Of a stretch of 64,000 bases of DNA, positions 44,785 to 53,815 are shown in pieces (position 1 is the first letter of the stretch; each line of letters begins with the position of its first letter). The notes under the pieces are model-generated. The model was given only the letters and a program-made list of their open reading frames with translations, did not search any database and was not told the DNA's origin. The stretch lies in assembly GCA_029071325.1 (NCBI GenBank), contig JAIEAP010000010.1, forward strand, positions 1 through 64,000, read 5' to 3'. The stretch comes from Lachnospiraceae bacterium. GTDB lineage: Bacteria > Bacillota > Clostridia > Lachnospirales > Lachnospiraceae. Position numbers and translations under genes: made by a program.

Positions 44785-47097
44785 TTATTTATCGGCTTCC
44801 CGGTATACAAACGGATCAATGATAAATTCATACGCCTCCCGGTACGGCAGGTTGCCCATCCTTGTGAATCCAAGCTTTTTCGTAAAATCTTCCAGTATTG
44901 CACTGTTTGTCTGGTTGTTTTTTGTGCGCAGGCTCTGTAAGCTTCCGACCTGCTGCCGCACATTTTCCGCCGTCTGTTCATTGGCCTTTGTCATATCATT
45001 TCTAAGAATCTGAATATTTTCATTTGTCGTTAGGTACACATCCGATGTATATTGAAGATATTCCGTTCCCTTTTCATTCATCTCTGTTTCGATTGCGCTT
45101 ATCCCGGCTTCCACATCACGCAGTCCGCCTGCAATCTTCTCTTCATTCACATAAGCGAATGGATCATAGGCGTTCAGGGTGTCCTGATATTTATTTTGCG
45201 CATACCAAAAGCCGGCTGCGCTTTCTTCAAATGCCCGCTGAAGCCGGTCGTTGGTATCCAGAATAACCTGTACGATCCCATCCTGAAATGCTGCTGTCAC
45301 TCCGGATTTATCAATATAATAATTTCTTTCTATTTTTTCCAATTCCTCCTGAGGAATCGCCGCCGTCTCCGGCAAGTGATATTCCGGCACTTCATATGTA
45401 ATCGTCTCCCCCGTAAGGATCAGTGTCAGATCCGGCACCGTAACCGAGACAACCGGCGGCAGGATGGGCTCATTTTGCCCGTCTACTGCACGACTCAGAT
45501 CAAGCTGTTCTTCCACAAGCGATAGATCGGTCTGCGCCATATCTATGTCTGCCTTCATCTCCGGTTCTTCCATCTCCTCCGGCAGTTCTGACAATTCCTT
45601 CATCGGAAGACCTTCTATCTCCTCCAGCAAGAGCTGTACTGCATCATCATATGGCGTATCCTGCGCATCTCCTTCTCCCTGCACATTTTCGTCATCCGCT
45701 TCAGTGCCCTGTTCCTGCGCAGCCCGCACTTCCCCCGCCAATTCTTTCAAATACCGGATCTGCTCATTATCCTCCTCTGCCTGTTGATTATATCTGGCAA
45801 GTAAATCTCTCTGTGTACAATTACTTCCATAATCCATGCATATTTGCTTTTGCTCGTCCAATACACGCTGCACCTGCTGATCCACACCGGTTTTTAACGC
45901 AGTCCTGATGCCTTCTGCCGCCGCTGCGTTCAGATAAGCCTGAAGTTCTCCCACATAACTGCCGATTGCCTGATTCAGAGCATCGCTCTGAGCTCCTGCA
46001 AACTCCTTGCAGGCTTCCTTCTCTTTTTGGATTCCCGCATCTGCCTCCTGCTGTATCTGCGGCAATACCACAGTCCTTATGTCGTTTTGAACTTGTATCC
46101 GCTGTTCATGGATGAGCGTCTGCTGCCCTGCCGCATATGTATTGATCTGCTGCATGACTCCTTCATTTAACAGATCACGCTGTGCCGCTATCCGGTGATT
46201 GCTGCGATCAATCTGCTCATATACGCCATTCAGTCCTTCTTCCGTTAGAGAATTCCCATCACCGTCCACCAGAGGATTCGTATTTTGCATACGAATCTGC
46301 ATCTGATCCAACGCCTGAGATAACGCCGCATGCTCTTCAACGACCGAATCATACTCAGACTGTCCTCTCAGCAATGCATCACGAAATGTATTATTCACGT
46401 TCTGCATGGCATCTGTTAATTGTACGCTTTGTGCTTTCAGATCAACCGGCTGCACGGTATCGTTCTGTTCCTTGAGTTCACTGAATTCTATCTGAGATAT
46501 AAGAGCCTCCGCAGACACCTCCGTCAACGCCGCATACTCAGCGCTTTCATTGCCCAAAATCGTACCTGCTCCATCCTGCACGCTGTGCAATTCACTTAGA
46601 ATCGCATCAAGATACACATACGACACATTGGAACTGATGCTTCTTGAGAAGTTCGTGATCTTGTATATCATGTCTTCTCTTGCCTGCGCACTTAACAGCG
46701 GACTGAGCTTATATTCAAATACTGCTTTTTCCGGGGTGTGGTTGATACTGTCCACGGATTGTGAGAAAGATGAGGGGATTATGATATATGCCCCATAAGA
46801 ACCTTTTTCCAGACCGCTTTTTGCCTCTTCCAGACTTGTTGTTTTATAATTGTCTCCTGGATAGACGATCAGCTTACCAGAATAATAGACGACTTGATCC
46901 TGCTTTACTACACCTGCATCTAAGTTTACTACCGCTATTGTCGCTTCCTGCTGAGAGGACATGGTAATGGTATCATTTCCTGCTGACCGGTTTGCTGGAA
47001 AAGATGCTGACGCCGAAAAACGTCCTCCCATCACACCGATTGCAATACAGACAATTCCTCCCAGAATATAAAATATGCTTCTTCTCTTATTTTCCAT
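44785..47097 (-). CDS. EsaA/YueB-like T7SS protein, apparently without C-terminal membrane region
   Basis: 770 residues. One N-terminal membrane segment (about 8-30, FYILGGIVCIAIGVMGGRF), then an extracytoplasmic domain beginning ATIAVVNLDAGVVKQDQVVYY, the YhgE/Pip-type NLDxG start, and a long coiled-coil region with acidic linkers to about 560. Unlike YueB/EsaA, which end in several membrane segments, this protein ends in a hydrophilic stretch (GFTRMGNLPYREAYEFIIDP). Either the family branch lacks them or the region was lost; no frameshifted continuation is visible after the stop. It may bridge the cell wall in T7SS assembly. First gene of the T7SS series. Confidence 0.78.
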   Translation of the reverse strand: MENKRRSIFYILGGIVCIAIGVMGGRFSASASFPANRSAGNDTITMSSQQEATIAVVNLDAGVVKQDQVVYYSGKLIVYPGDNYKTTSLEEAKSGLEKGSYGAYIIIPSSFSQSVDSINHTPEKAVFEYKLSPLLSAQAREDMIYKITNFSRSISSNVSYVYLDAILSELHSVQDGAGTILGNESAEYAALTEVSAEALISQIEFSELKEQNDTVQPVDLKAQSVQLTDAMQNVNNTFRDALLRGQSEYDSVVEEHAALSQALDQMQIRMQNTNPLVDGDGNSLTEEGLNGVYEQIDRSNHRIAAQRDLLNEGVMQQINTYAAGQQTLIHEQRIQVQNDIRTVVLPQIQQEADAGIQKEKEACKEFAGAQSDALNQAIGSYVGELQAYLNAAAAEGIRTALKTGVDQQVQRVLDEQKQICMDYGSNCTQRDLLARYNQQAEEDNEQIRYLKELAGEVRAAQEQGTEADDENVQGEGDAQDTPYDDAVQLLLEEIEGLPMKELSELPEEMEEPEMKADIDMAQTDLSLVEEQLDLSRAVDGQNEPILPPVVSVTVPDLTLILTGETITYEVPEYHLPETAAIPQEELEKIERNYYIDKSGVTAAFQDGIVQVILDTNDRLQRAFEESAAGFWYAQNKYQDTLNAYDPFAYVNEEKIAGGLRDVEAGISAIETEMNEKGTEYLQYTSDVYLTTNENIQILRNDMTKANEQTAENVRQQVGSLQSLRTKNNQTNSAILEDFTKKLGFTRMGNLPYREAYEFIIDPFVYREADK

Positions 47098-47154
47098 AAC
47101 TTCTCCCCATCGTATATCATAACTGCATTTTTCACGTTCTTATCACTTATTACT

Positions 47155-47182
47155 ACTATATCATATTTTGTTATTTATTCAA
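47155..47182 (-). promoter_or_regulatory. candidate promoter for the T7SS operon
   Basis: Minus strand -35 TTGAAT (47177-47182), 16-base spacer and -10 TATAGT (47155-47160), about 60 bases before the EsaA-like start codon (ribosome site GGGGAG). It is the only convincing sigma-A-type promoter seen ahead of the secretion genes. The match to the consensus is moderate. Confidence 0.45.
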
Positions 47183-47250
47183 TCTATAACATCCGAAAGT
47201 TCCGTATTACTCTCTATTCTTTCGCAATCTTTCGCGATTAACCTCAAAAA

Positions 47251-47398
47251 GGGGGGTCGCGTAATTACTCTTATGAAAATCATAATCCATTCTCCGGGAT
47301 TTGCATGCATACACAGGATATCCTTGAGCCGGTGCGTGCCTGCGAAATCGCGGAGAGACGGATGTGATTCTGATAAGAGTAATTATGCGACAGCCCCT
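47251..47398. repeat. 148-bp imperfect inverted repeat (MITE-like or long hairpin)
   Basis: The outer arms GTCGCGTAATTACTCTTAT (47256-47274) and ATAAGAGTAATTATGCGAC match with one mismatch. Similarity goes on inward with CTCCGxGATTT and other blocks over about 55 bases per arm, with a short centre. GGGG/CCCC ends bound it. It lies in the gap between the T7SS promoter and the DUF1002 gene. It could be a non-autonomous mobile repeat or a transcript hairpin ending the DUF1002 message. No target duplication is visible. Confidence 0.6.
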
Positions 47399-47410
47399 AT
47401 ACCAGTCATT

Positions 47411-48376
47411 CTAACCAAACAAATTCGAGAAGAAGTCTACGATCGAATCCCACAGATTCGAAAAGAAATCTGCAATCCCGCTCCAGAATCCATCCGAATC
47501 AAAATCCAGATCACCGATCTTGTCGTAGATGGACTGTGCCTGGGACAGCAGCTGATCCACATCAAGGTCCAGCTCACTGATCTTAAGCAATAGATCCATC
47601 AGTTTCTGCTTCTGTTCTTCCGTCAGCGTGATATCAAACTGCTTCGACGCATCCTCTATTGCTTCCCGGATACTCTCCGGATCATCCAGTCCGTTCTCTG
47701 CTACCTTCTGCTTCAGATACGCCACCAGACCTTCCACCTGCTCATTGTCCGCATCAGTGCCGCCCACCAGTTCTCCGGTCAGCACAAGTTCGTTAAGGGC
47801 CGTATCTACACTGTTATCGGGCAGCGTCTCACCCGTCATTTCCTCATATGCTTTAAACACACCCACCAGTGCAGCCGTACCGGAAATATTCTGAGGCCCT
47901 GCCACAATGATATCTGCGTCCTGGATGCCTGCCGTTACCAACGCATTCTTATACATTCCCACGGTACAATATGAAATATTCTTAGTGGAAATATTGATTC
48001 CGTTACCCTTATCCTTCTTGATGATCACCACAGAAGACCATGATTTACTGCCGATTTTGGAAGCGTCGATATACGCGCCCAGATAAGAATGTTCTTCTGC
48101 ATTGGTGACGATGACCACATCATAATTTTCCAGTTGGGAAGGGTCGATTCCCATCAGGGATAACACCGTGTTCCGCTGCTCCTCACTCAGATCCGCTCCC
48201 AATGCAAGATACGGTTTATCCTCCTCCTGAATGACCACATGGTCATCCGCCGCATCGGCGGGAATCTCTGTCCCAAGCGTCCCTGTCACCTCATTTGCAA
48301 ATACCGTGGCTGTGGATGCCAGCAGCATCACACAGACCAGTGCCATACTCCATAAACGTCTGCACATTTTTCTCAT
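47411..48376 (-). CDS. DUF1002-family secreted protein
   Basis: 321 residues with a clear signal peptide (MALVCVMLLASTATVFA at about 11-27, cut after VFA). The mature protein has YLALGADLSEEQRNTVLSLM, YDVVIVTNAEEHSYLGAYID, SSVVIIKKDKGNGINIST and IIVAGPQNISGTAALVGVFK, matching the DUF1002 family (YpuA type) of Firmicute secreted proteins of unknown function. The C-terminal 90 residues add coiled coil and amphipathic repeats (WDSIVDFFSNLFG). It is transcribed toward the inverted repeat. No link to the T7SS is shown; it is exported by the Sec route. Confidence 0.85.
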   Translation of the reverse strand: MRKMCRRLWSMALVCVMLLASTATVFANEVTGTLGTEIPADAADDHVVIQEEDKPYLALGADLSEEQRNTVLSLMGIDPSQLENYDVVIVTNAEEHSYLGAYIDASKIGSKSWSSVVIIKKDKGNGINISTKNISYCTVGMYKNALVTAGIQDADIIVAGPQNISGTAALVGVFKAYEEMTGETLPDNSVDTALNELVLTGELVGGTDADNEQVEGLVAYLKQKVAENGLDDPESIREAIEDASKQFDITLTEEQKQKLMDLLLKISELDLDVDQLLSQAQSIYDKIGDLDFDSDGFWSGIADFFSNLWDSIVDFFSNLFG

Positions 48377-48430
48377 AGATCCTCCTCAATCCTTTCCGCA
48401 TCTGAATGCCATGCGTCACATCCCGCAAGA

Positions 48431-49378
48431 CTACTGCCTGGACAGACGCACCTTCAGCCATGCCAAAATGTCACGATAGACCTGGTCACGATCCAACTCA
48501 TTTAAAATCTCATGCCGGTCATTGTCATAAAGCTTCCATGTAATATCTTCTATGCCGGCATCCTGGAATTTATCATAAACGGCTTTCACGCCCTTACCCA
48601 TATTTCCCACCGGGTCATCCGCTCCCGACACCAGGAACAACGGCAGGTTCTTTGGTATCTTATCAATGTTCTCTGCCTGATTGTCAAACAGCACCGCCTC
48701 AAAAAGACCCATATATCCATTCAGAGTAAATACAAAGGTACATTTGGGATTGGCATAATACTCCTTCACGATTTCAGTATCCTTCGTAAGCCAACTGTTA
48801 TGCTCATCCCCGCCCCACACGTCAAACCGCTTGTACGGCTTGTCATACGACAGCTTCTGAATCAGTCTGCTGCGGTGTCTCCAGCCGTACAGCTTCGCCA
48901 GCAGCTTCGCTACCGTCATACCCATCTTCGTTGTCTTGTCCGGTATACAGCCGGTTCCCATGATAACCGCTCCCATCAGACCTCTTCCGTGAAGGGAAAG
49001 GTACTTGCGCAGCATATAGGAACCCATGCTGTGCCCCAACATAAAATACGGAACTCCCGGATGCTCCTTCTGGGTCAGTTCCCGCAGCTTATGCATATCC
49101 GCCACCAGAACGTCACTGGGATTCGGCTGTGCAAAATATCCCCAGTCCTCTTGGGATGCCACCGATTCGCCATGTCCGATGTGGTCATGTCCCACCACAA
49201 GAAATCCATGCTCGTTTAGAAATTCTGCAAACCCGCGATACCGCTCAATATACTCTACCATCCCATGCGTGATCTGCAGGATTGCCTCATAGGAACCACT
49301 CTCCGGTATCCAGCGCACCGCATGAACCTGTGTTTTCCCGTCCGCCGACAGGAAGGAAAATGTCTCTTCCTTAGTCAT
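48431..49378 (-). CDS. alpha/beta hydrolase (lysophospholipase/monoacylglycerol-lipase type)
   Basis: 315 residues with the alpha/beta hydrolase fold: QITHGMVEYIERYRGFAEFL (oxyanion region), GHDHIGHGES, the nucleophile elbow YFMLGHSMGSYML (Ser of G-H-S-M-G near 117), FLVSGADDPVGNMGKGV holding the acid residue, and DRHEILNELDRDQVY for the His. This pattern is shared by monoacylglycerol lipases and PldB-like lysophospholipases. No signal peptide, so it acts in the cytosol. Separate from recJ by 46 bases, with a GGGGG ribosome site. Natural substrate not determinable here. Confidence 0.87.
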   Translation of the reverse strand: MTKEETFSFLSADGKTQVHAVRWIPESGSYEAILQITHGMVEYIERYRGFAEFLNEHGFLVVGHDHIGHGESVASQEDWGYFAQPNPSDVLVADMHKLRELTQKEHPGVPYFMLGHSMGSYMLRKYLSLHGRGLMGAVIMGTGCIPDKTTKMGMTVAKLLAKLYGWRHRSRLIQKLSYDKPYKRFDVWGGDEHNSWLTKDTEIVKEYYANPKCTFVFTLNGYMGLFEAVLFDNQAENIDKIPKNLPLFLVSGADDPVGNMGKGVKAVYDKFQDAGIEDITWKLYDNDRHEILNELDRDQVYRDILAWLKVRLSRQ

Positions 49379-49424
49379 AAAATATTACCCCCTGTAATTA
49401 TAGTTTATTTCTTTCATGCCTTTT

Positions 49425-51194
49425 TTAACAATATTTTCGTATGATAACCTGCACAGTATTCCTGCCGTTATAGTCGTTGATGGTGGGTTCATAGATAGCG
49501 GCAAACCGTATAGCATTCTCCCTGCCCTCTAACGCTGCCTCTACCTCGCCTTCTCCAAAGCGCTCTCTGAAATACTGTAAGAATTCCTCTGTTTTACCAA
49601 AATATACGCCGTCTGTCATCACACCGTCCGCTCCCCGCAGCATCAACCGCAGTACGTTGCGGTTCTTGCCTGTAAGAAAGGCGCGGGTAATGGCAAGCCC
49701 CTTATCCGCAAACACCGGCTTCACATTTCCCTTGCCGCAGGGTTCCAGGAGACGCAGCTGCCCGATAAATTCCGGCGTAAGGTAAGATAAGGGCAGGGCT
49801 ACGTCAATATGTATCTTCTCCGCCAGATCCTCCTTCGTCAATGCAGCCAGTTCGTTCAGCCGTCTCCGGAAAGGCTCCACATGTTCTTCCGGCATAGACA
49901 AGCCTGCTGCCATAGGGTGTCCCCCGTATTTTGTGAACAGCTCCGATACCTTGGTCATCTCATCAAACATGGAATATTCTTCAATGGAACGCCCGGAGCC
50001 CTTGACCCCCTCTTCTCCCATGGTCAAAACAAAAACGGGGCGATAGTACTGCTCCCGGATGCGCCCTGCAATGATTCCTGCCAGGCTCTCATGGCACTCC
50101 GGCAGATAGACCACCAGCACCTTATCCCCGCAGCCTCCGTTCTCCACCTTCTCCAGTGCCCGTTCCAGTTCCCGGAACGTCATATCTTTGCGGCTGTTGT
50201 TCAGTTCTATCAATTCACCTGCCAGCGCCGCCGCACGCACACTGTCCTTCTCCCGCAGCAGTTCCAGAGAACGTCTCGCGGTATCCAGCCGTCCGCTGGC
50301 ATTGATACAAGGTCCCAGTACAAATCCAATATGATAAGCGCTGATATGCTTGCCCATAAGCTGATTCTGTGCGATCAGAGCCCGCATGCCTGGATTCCCG
50401 GTGTGCTGCAGCGCCGCAAGTCCCAGTTTCACCAGAATCCTGTTCTCACCGGTCAGATCCATCACATCTCCCACGGTGGCAAATCCCACATTTTCCAGAA
50501 AAACGTCAGCCTCCTCCGCCGGAATGCCCATTTTCTCATACAGCACCTGCAGAAACTTCCATGCCACCGCCGCCCCGCACAGTTCTTTATAGGGATACGG
50601 GCAGTCATTCTGTTTGGGATTGATGACGGCATCCGCTTCACTGGACAGATACTCCCGCGCCTGTCCCTCCATCCGGTATGGAATATCATGATGATCCGTC
50701 ACGATCACCGTCATACCGGCTTCCTTGGCCACATGAATGGCATCTATCGCCGCGATGCCGTTATCGCAGGTAATGATGGTATCCACTCCCGCCTCCGCCG
50801 CAAGAGCGATCAGGTTCTCATTGATACCGTATCCGTCCTTCATTCGGTCCGGGATTGCCGCATCCACCTGAGCGCCGCAGCGCGTCAGCCCCTCCAGCAG
50901 AATATAAGTGGCGCTGACGCCGTCTATGTCGTAATCTCCAATGATGCGGATCCGGCTGCCCTGTCTGATCTTCTCCGCTAGGATCCCTGCTGCCGCAACC
51001 GCGTCCTTTAATAGATGCGGATCATGGAGATCTCCTCTGCCGCCCTTCAAATACCGCTCTACCTCTTCCGGCTCCACAATATCACGGTTCCGCAGAATCC
51101 TGGCAACCACCGGGTCGATGCCAAATTGTTTTGCGATTCCTGCGAAATCCCCGCCCTTTCGTATTTCCAGCCATTTCTCCTGACGCTTTTCCAT
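49425..51194 (-). CDS. recJ: single-stranded-DNA-specific exonuclease RecJ
   Basis: 589 residues. DHH phosphoesterase motifs: RIIGDYDIDGVSATYILLEG (motif I), ITCDNGIAAIDAI, VIVTDHHDIPY (the DHH motif), and the DHHA1 domain with KYGGHPMAAGLSM. A C-terminal OB-like domain follows (PLSYLTPEFIGQLRLLEPCG, then IRFAAIYEPTINDYNGRNTV). RecJ degrades single-stranded DNA 5' to 3' in recombination and mismatch repair. It lies downstream of the tRNA-Val gene and is transcribed the same way. Confidence 0.95.
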   Translation of the reverse strand: MEKRQEKWLEIRKGGDFAGIAKQFGIDPVVARILRNRDIVEPEEVERYLKGGRGDLHDPHLLKDAVAAAGILAEKIRQGSRIRIIGDYDIDGVSATYILLEGLTRCGAQVDAAIPDRMKDGYGINENLIALAAEAGVDTIITCDNGIAAIDAIHVAKEAGMTVIVTDHHDIPYRMEGQAREYLSSEADAVINPKQNDCPYPYKELCGAAVAWKFLQVLYEKMGIPAEEADVFLENVGFATVGDVMDLTGENRILVKLGLAALQHTGNPGMRALIAQNQLMGKHISAYHIGFVLGPCINASGRLDTARRSLELLREKDSVRAAALAGELIELNNSRKDMTFRELERALEKVENGGCGDKVLVVYLPECHESLAGIIAGRIREQYYRPVFVLTMGEEGVKGSGRSIEEYSMFDEMTKVSELFTKYGGHPMAAGLSMPEEHVEPFRRRLNELAALTKEDLAEKIHIDVALPLSYLTPEFIGQLRLLEPCGKGNVKPVFADKGLAITRAFLTGKNRNVLRLMLRGADGVMTDGVYFGKTEEFLQYFRERFGEGEVEAALEGRENAIRFAAIYEPTINDYNGRNTVQVIIRKYC

Positions 51195-51232
51195 CTTCTC
51201 TCCTGCTACGCTGCCCCGTCAGCACAAAAAAG

Positions 51233-51306
51233 TGGAAGCAAAGGGGCTCGAACCCTTGACCTCCCGCTAGTCAGGCGAGCGCTCATCCCAGCTGAGCTAT
51301 GCTTCC
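51233..51306 (-). tRNA. tRNA-Val (anticodon GAC)
   Basis: Minus-strand cloverleaf of 74 bases: acceptor GGAAGCA / TGCTTCC, D arm GCTC...GAGC, anticodon stem CTCGC / GCGGG around the loop CTGACTA with GAC in positions 34-36, and T arm AAGGG-TTCGAGC-CCCTT. CCA is not encoded. A T-run (CTTTTTT) follows the 3' end. Mature 3' end at 51233. Confidence 0.85.
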
Positions 51307-51374
51307 ACAAATCATTATAGTAACAATTATATGCCAAGCACACGCATCGGTCAATACACGAATTATCTATGATG

Positions 51375-51396
51375 GGAGCTGCCTTACGGCAGCTCC
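51375..51396 (-). terminator. hairpin at the 3' end of the alpha-galactosidase gene
   Basis: Perfect 9-base stem GGAGCTGCC / GGCAGCTCC around a four-base loop that contains the stop codon of the GH36 gene. There is no clear T-run after it, so it is a weak terminator or 3' stabilising hairpin. Confidence 0.4.
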
Positions 51397-53783
51397 TCTG
51401 CCTCCATAAAATAAAGTCTTGATCCAAAATCCTGGAAATATCTTACCTCGCTGCTGTATCCGGTTCCTCCGAACGACTGCTTCAGCTTGATGCCGCTGTA
51501 CATCAGCGTATCCCCATATATATATCCTTCCTCAGTCTCTCCATCCATCTTCACGAATTTAGCGATCAGGTTATGAACCACAGAATCCGGCTTCACATGG
51601 ATGGGCGCCACTGTATTGACCAGGTCGCCAAAATCCTTTACGTTATACTTTAACGGCCGGTTAGAAAAATGATACTTCCATGCTTCGTTCAGTCCTTTTG
51701 CCTTATAATAATCAAACTGCGTATTTGGTATCACCGTCTTCTGCATCAAAAATCCTACCGCCTTCCTGCGGTCAGGAGACACACAGGTCCATTCCATCAT
51801 ATTGCCTGCCGTTTTGGCAAGACAGCTCTCCGCCTCCCTCTTATCCCCGGCAAAGGTTCTGCCCCGGTAGAAGGAGCCTGTCTGCAGCACCTCTCTCCAC
51901 TCCTTATACAGCGCGATCTGCGCTTTTACTGCTTCCAGTTCTTCCTTCTTCATATCGCAGAAGTTGCACTCATATCCACAGATACCGAAACACGCCACAT
52001 GAAAACGCGTCTCTAGCGGGGTTATGCGGAGCGTCTGATGATTGGGACAGGCAGAGACATGCGCGCTGACCACAGACATGGGATACCCATAGCTGTAGCC
52101 GGTCTGGATCTCACTTCTGCAGAGGGCGTCCGTATCATCGCTTGCCCATATCTGCGGAAAATAACACAGTATCCCAAGGTCAAACCGGTTGCCTCCTGCC
52201 GCACATCCCTCAAAGAGAATGTCAGGGAACCGTTCCGTCAGCTCCTTCATACAGCGGTACAGTCCCAGCACATACCGGTGCGCCACCTCACCCTGCCGCT
52301 CAGGCGGCAGTGCAGAAGAATAATAGTCCGTAAATGTCCGGTTCATATCCCATTTGACATAGGCGATATCTGCGGAAGAAAATACACGGCTCATCTCTGC
52401 TATGACAAAATCCTGAACCTCTTCCCTGGTAAGATCGAGGATTCTCTGATTTCGTCCTTCCGAATGAGGCTTTCCGGGAATCTGAAGCACCCAGTCCGGA
52501 TGTTCTTCATATAAGCGGCTCTTTACATTTACCATTTCCGGCTCTACCCATATTCCGAAATCCATCCCAAGCCCTTTGATCTTTTCTGCGAGCCCCTTTA
52601 CTCCACCCGGGAGTTTCTTAAGGTTTTCCTGCCAGTCTCCCAGCGCCTGGGTATCGTCCTCCCTGGTTCCAAACCAGCCGTCATCCATGACAAAGAGCTC
52701 GATTCCCACTTCCTTTCCCGCTTTTGCAAGATTTAATAACTTCCGCTCATTGATGTCAAAATACGACGCTTCCCAGCTATTGAGCAACACCGGCCGTAAC
52801 TTATGCTTCCACGTCCCCCGGACGATATGCTCCCGGACAAAGGAATGCATATGGCCGCTCATTCCGTTATAGCCGTCCCAGGAATAGGTCATGACCGCCT
52901 CCGGAGCTTCAAAGCACTCTCCGGCGCCTATGATAAAGCAAAAGGACTGGGGATTGATGCCTGTCACGATCCTGGTCTTTCCGTATCCGTTTACCTCCAC
53001 GGCTTCATAATGATTCCCGCTGTAGATCAGATTGAATCCATAGCAGTCCCCGAAATCCTCTGTAGTCTCTTCTTTACTCAGCATCACAAAGGGATTGGCG
53101 CGGTTGGAGGAGGTTCCGGTGTAGGAAGCATTCACATGCTTTCCCGCCGCCGCTCTCGTATCCGTGCGCTTCATCTCCCTGGCCCAGGAGCCGTTAAAAG
53201 TGGTAAACACATATTCCGGCGTATCAAAGTCTATCTGTGTGCTCATCAGCCTCTCCAGCCGGACCGTCTCGTCGCTCTCATTTAAGAATCTGGCGCTCCT
53301 GGTGATCACATCACAGTCCGCATACACATAATAGTGCAGCTCCAGCGCCAACCGATATTGTTTATCCCTCAGAGTAATACACAGATGCTCTGCCTCTCCA
53401 TTTTCGTCATAGGAGCCCGGCAGCATCTCATACGCTTCCTTTCCCTTGGTGATCTCTGCCGTATCAAACAGGAAGTCCGAGGTATAGCTTCCGTCTGCAT
53501 GGATCACTTCGATAAAAGGCTCCCGGATATCACCCTTGCCATAAGCAGACATTTCAAGCCTTACATCCTCCAGAGAAAATGCCGTATTCTCCTCATTGTA
53601 TGCATTGGTATTCCCCGGCATAAATGCATGTTTTTCTGTCAGCGCCTCTGCATATGCTCCTTCCGGCAGAGTGATTTTCCTGCCATAATACAGATGCTCC
53701 AGATGACCGGTCTCCATCACACGAAAGCAGTAGGTAGTATTTGCTGTATCAAGTACAAAACACTGATCATGCTTCTGAATCAT
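51384..53783 (-). CDS. GH36 alpha-galactosidase
   Basis: 799 residues without a signal peptide, so cytosolic. The GH36 core shows LNSWEASYFDINERKLLNLA, LFVMDDGWFGTRE, WVEPEMVNVKSRLYEEHPDW, the nucleophile Asp in YVKWDMNR, EGCAAGGNRFDLGIL, and the acid/base Asp in WASDDTDALCR. It removes terminal alpha-galactose, as in raffinose, melibiose or galactan pieces. Last gene of the TetR-controlled galactoside operon, 32 bases after the symporter gene. Confidence 0.93.
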   Translation of the reverse strand: MIQKHDQCFVLDTANTTYCFRVMETGHLEHLYYGRKITLPEGAYAEALTEKHAFMPGNTNAYNEENTAFSLEDVRLEMSAYGKGDIREPFIEVIHADGSYTSDFLFDTAEITKGKEAYEMLPGSYDENGEAEHLCITLRDKQYRLALELHYYVYADCDVITRSARFLNESDETVRLERLMSTQIDFDTPEYVFTTFNGSWAREMKRTDTRAAAGKHVNASYTGTSSNRANPFVMLSKEETTEDFGDCYGFNLIYSGNHYEAVEVNGYGKTRIVTGINPQSFCFIIGAGECFEAPEAVMTYSWDGYNGMSGHMHSFVREHIVRGTWKHKLRPVLLNSWEASYFDINERKLLNLAKAGKEVGIELFVMDDGWFGTREDDTQALGDWQENLKKLPGGVKGLAEKIKGLGMDFGIWVEPEMVNVKSRLYEEHPDWVLQIPGKPHSEGRNQRILDLTREEVQDFVIAEMSRVFSSADIAYVKWDMNRTFTDYYSSALPPERQGEVAHRYVLGLYRCMKELTERFPDILFEGCAAGGNRFDLGILCYFPQIWASDDTDALCRSEIQTGYSYGYPMSVVSAHVSACPNHQTLRITPLETRFHVACFGICGYECNFCDMKKEELEAVKAQIALYKEWREVLQTGSFYRGRTFAGDKREAESCLAKTAGNMMEWTCVSPDRRKAVGFLMQKTVIPNTQFDYYKAKGLNEAWKYHFSNRPLKYNVKDFGDLVNTVAPIHVKPDSVVHNLIAKFVKMDGETEEGYIYGDTLMYSGIKLKQSFGGTGYSSEVRYFQDFGSRLYFMEAEELP

Positions 53784-53815
53784 AGAAATCCCCCTCTTTC
53801 GTCTTCTTTGTCCCT

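Noticed and set aside
49809-50981. Plus-strand frame of 390 codons opposite recJ
   Set aside because: RecJ motifs are complete on the minus strand; the plus frame has no ribosome site and a composition typical of antisense shadows.
51233-51306. tRNA-Val as an integration site of a mobile element
   Set aside because: No integrase gene and no repeat of the tRNA 3' end was seen nearby; both sides are housekeeping or sugar genes.
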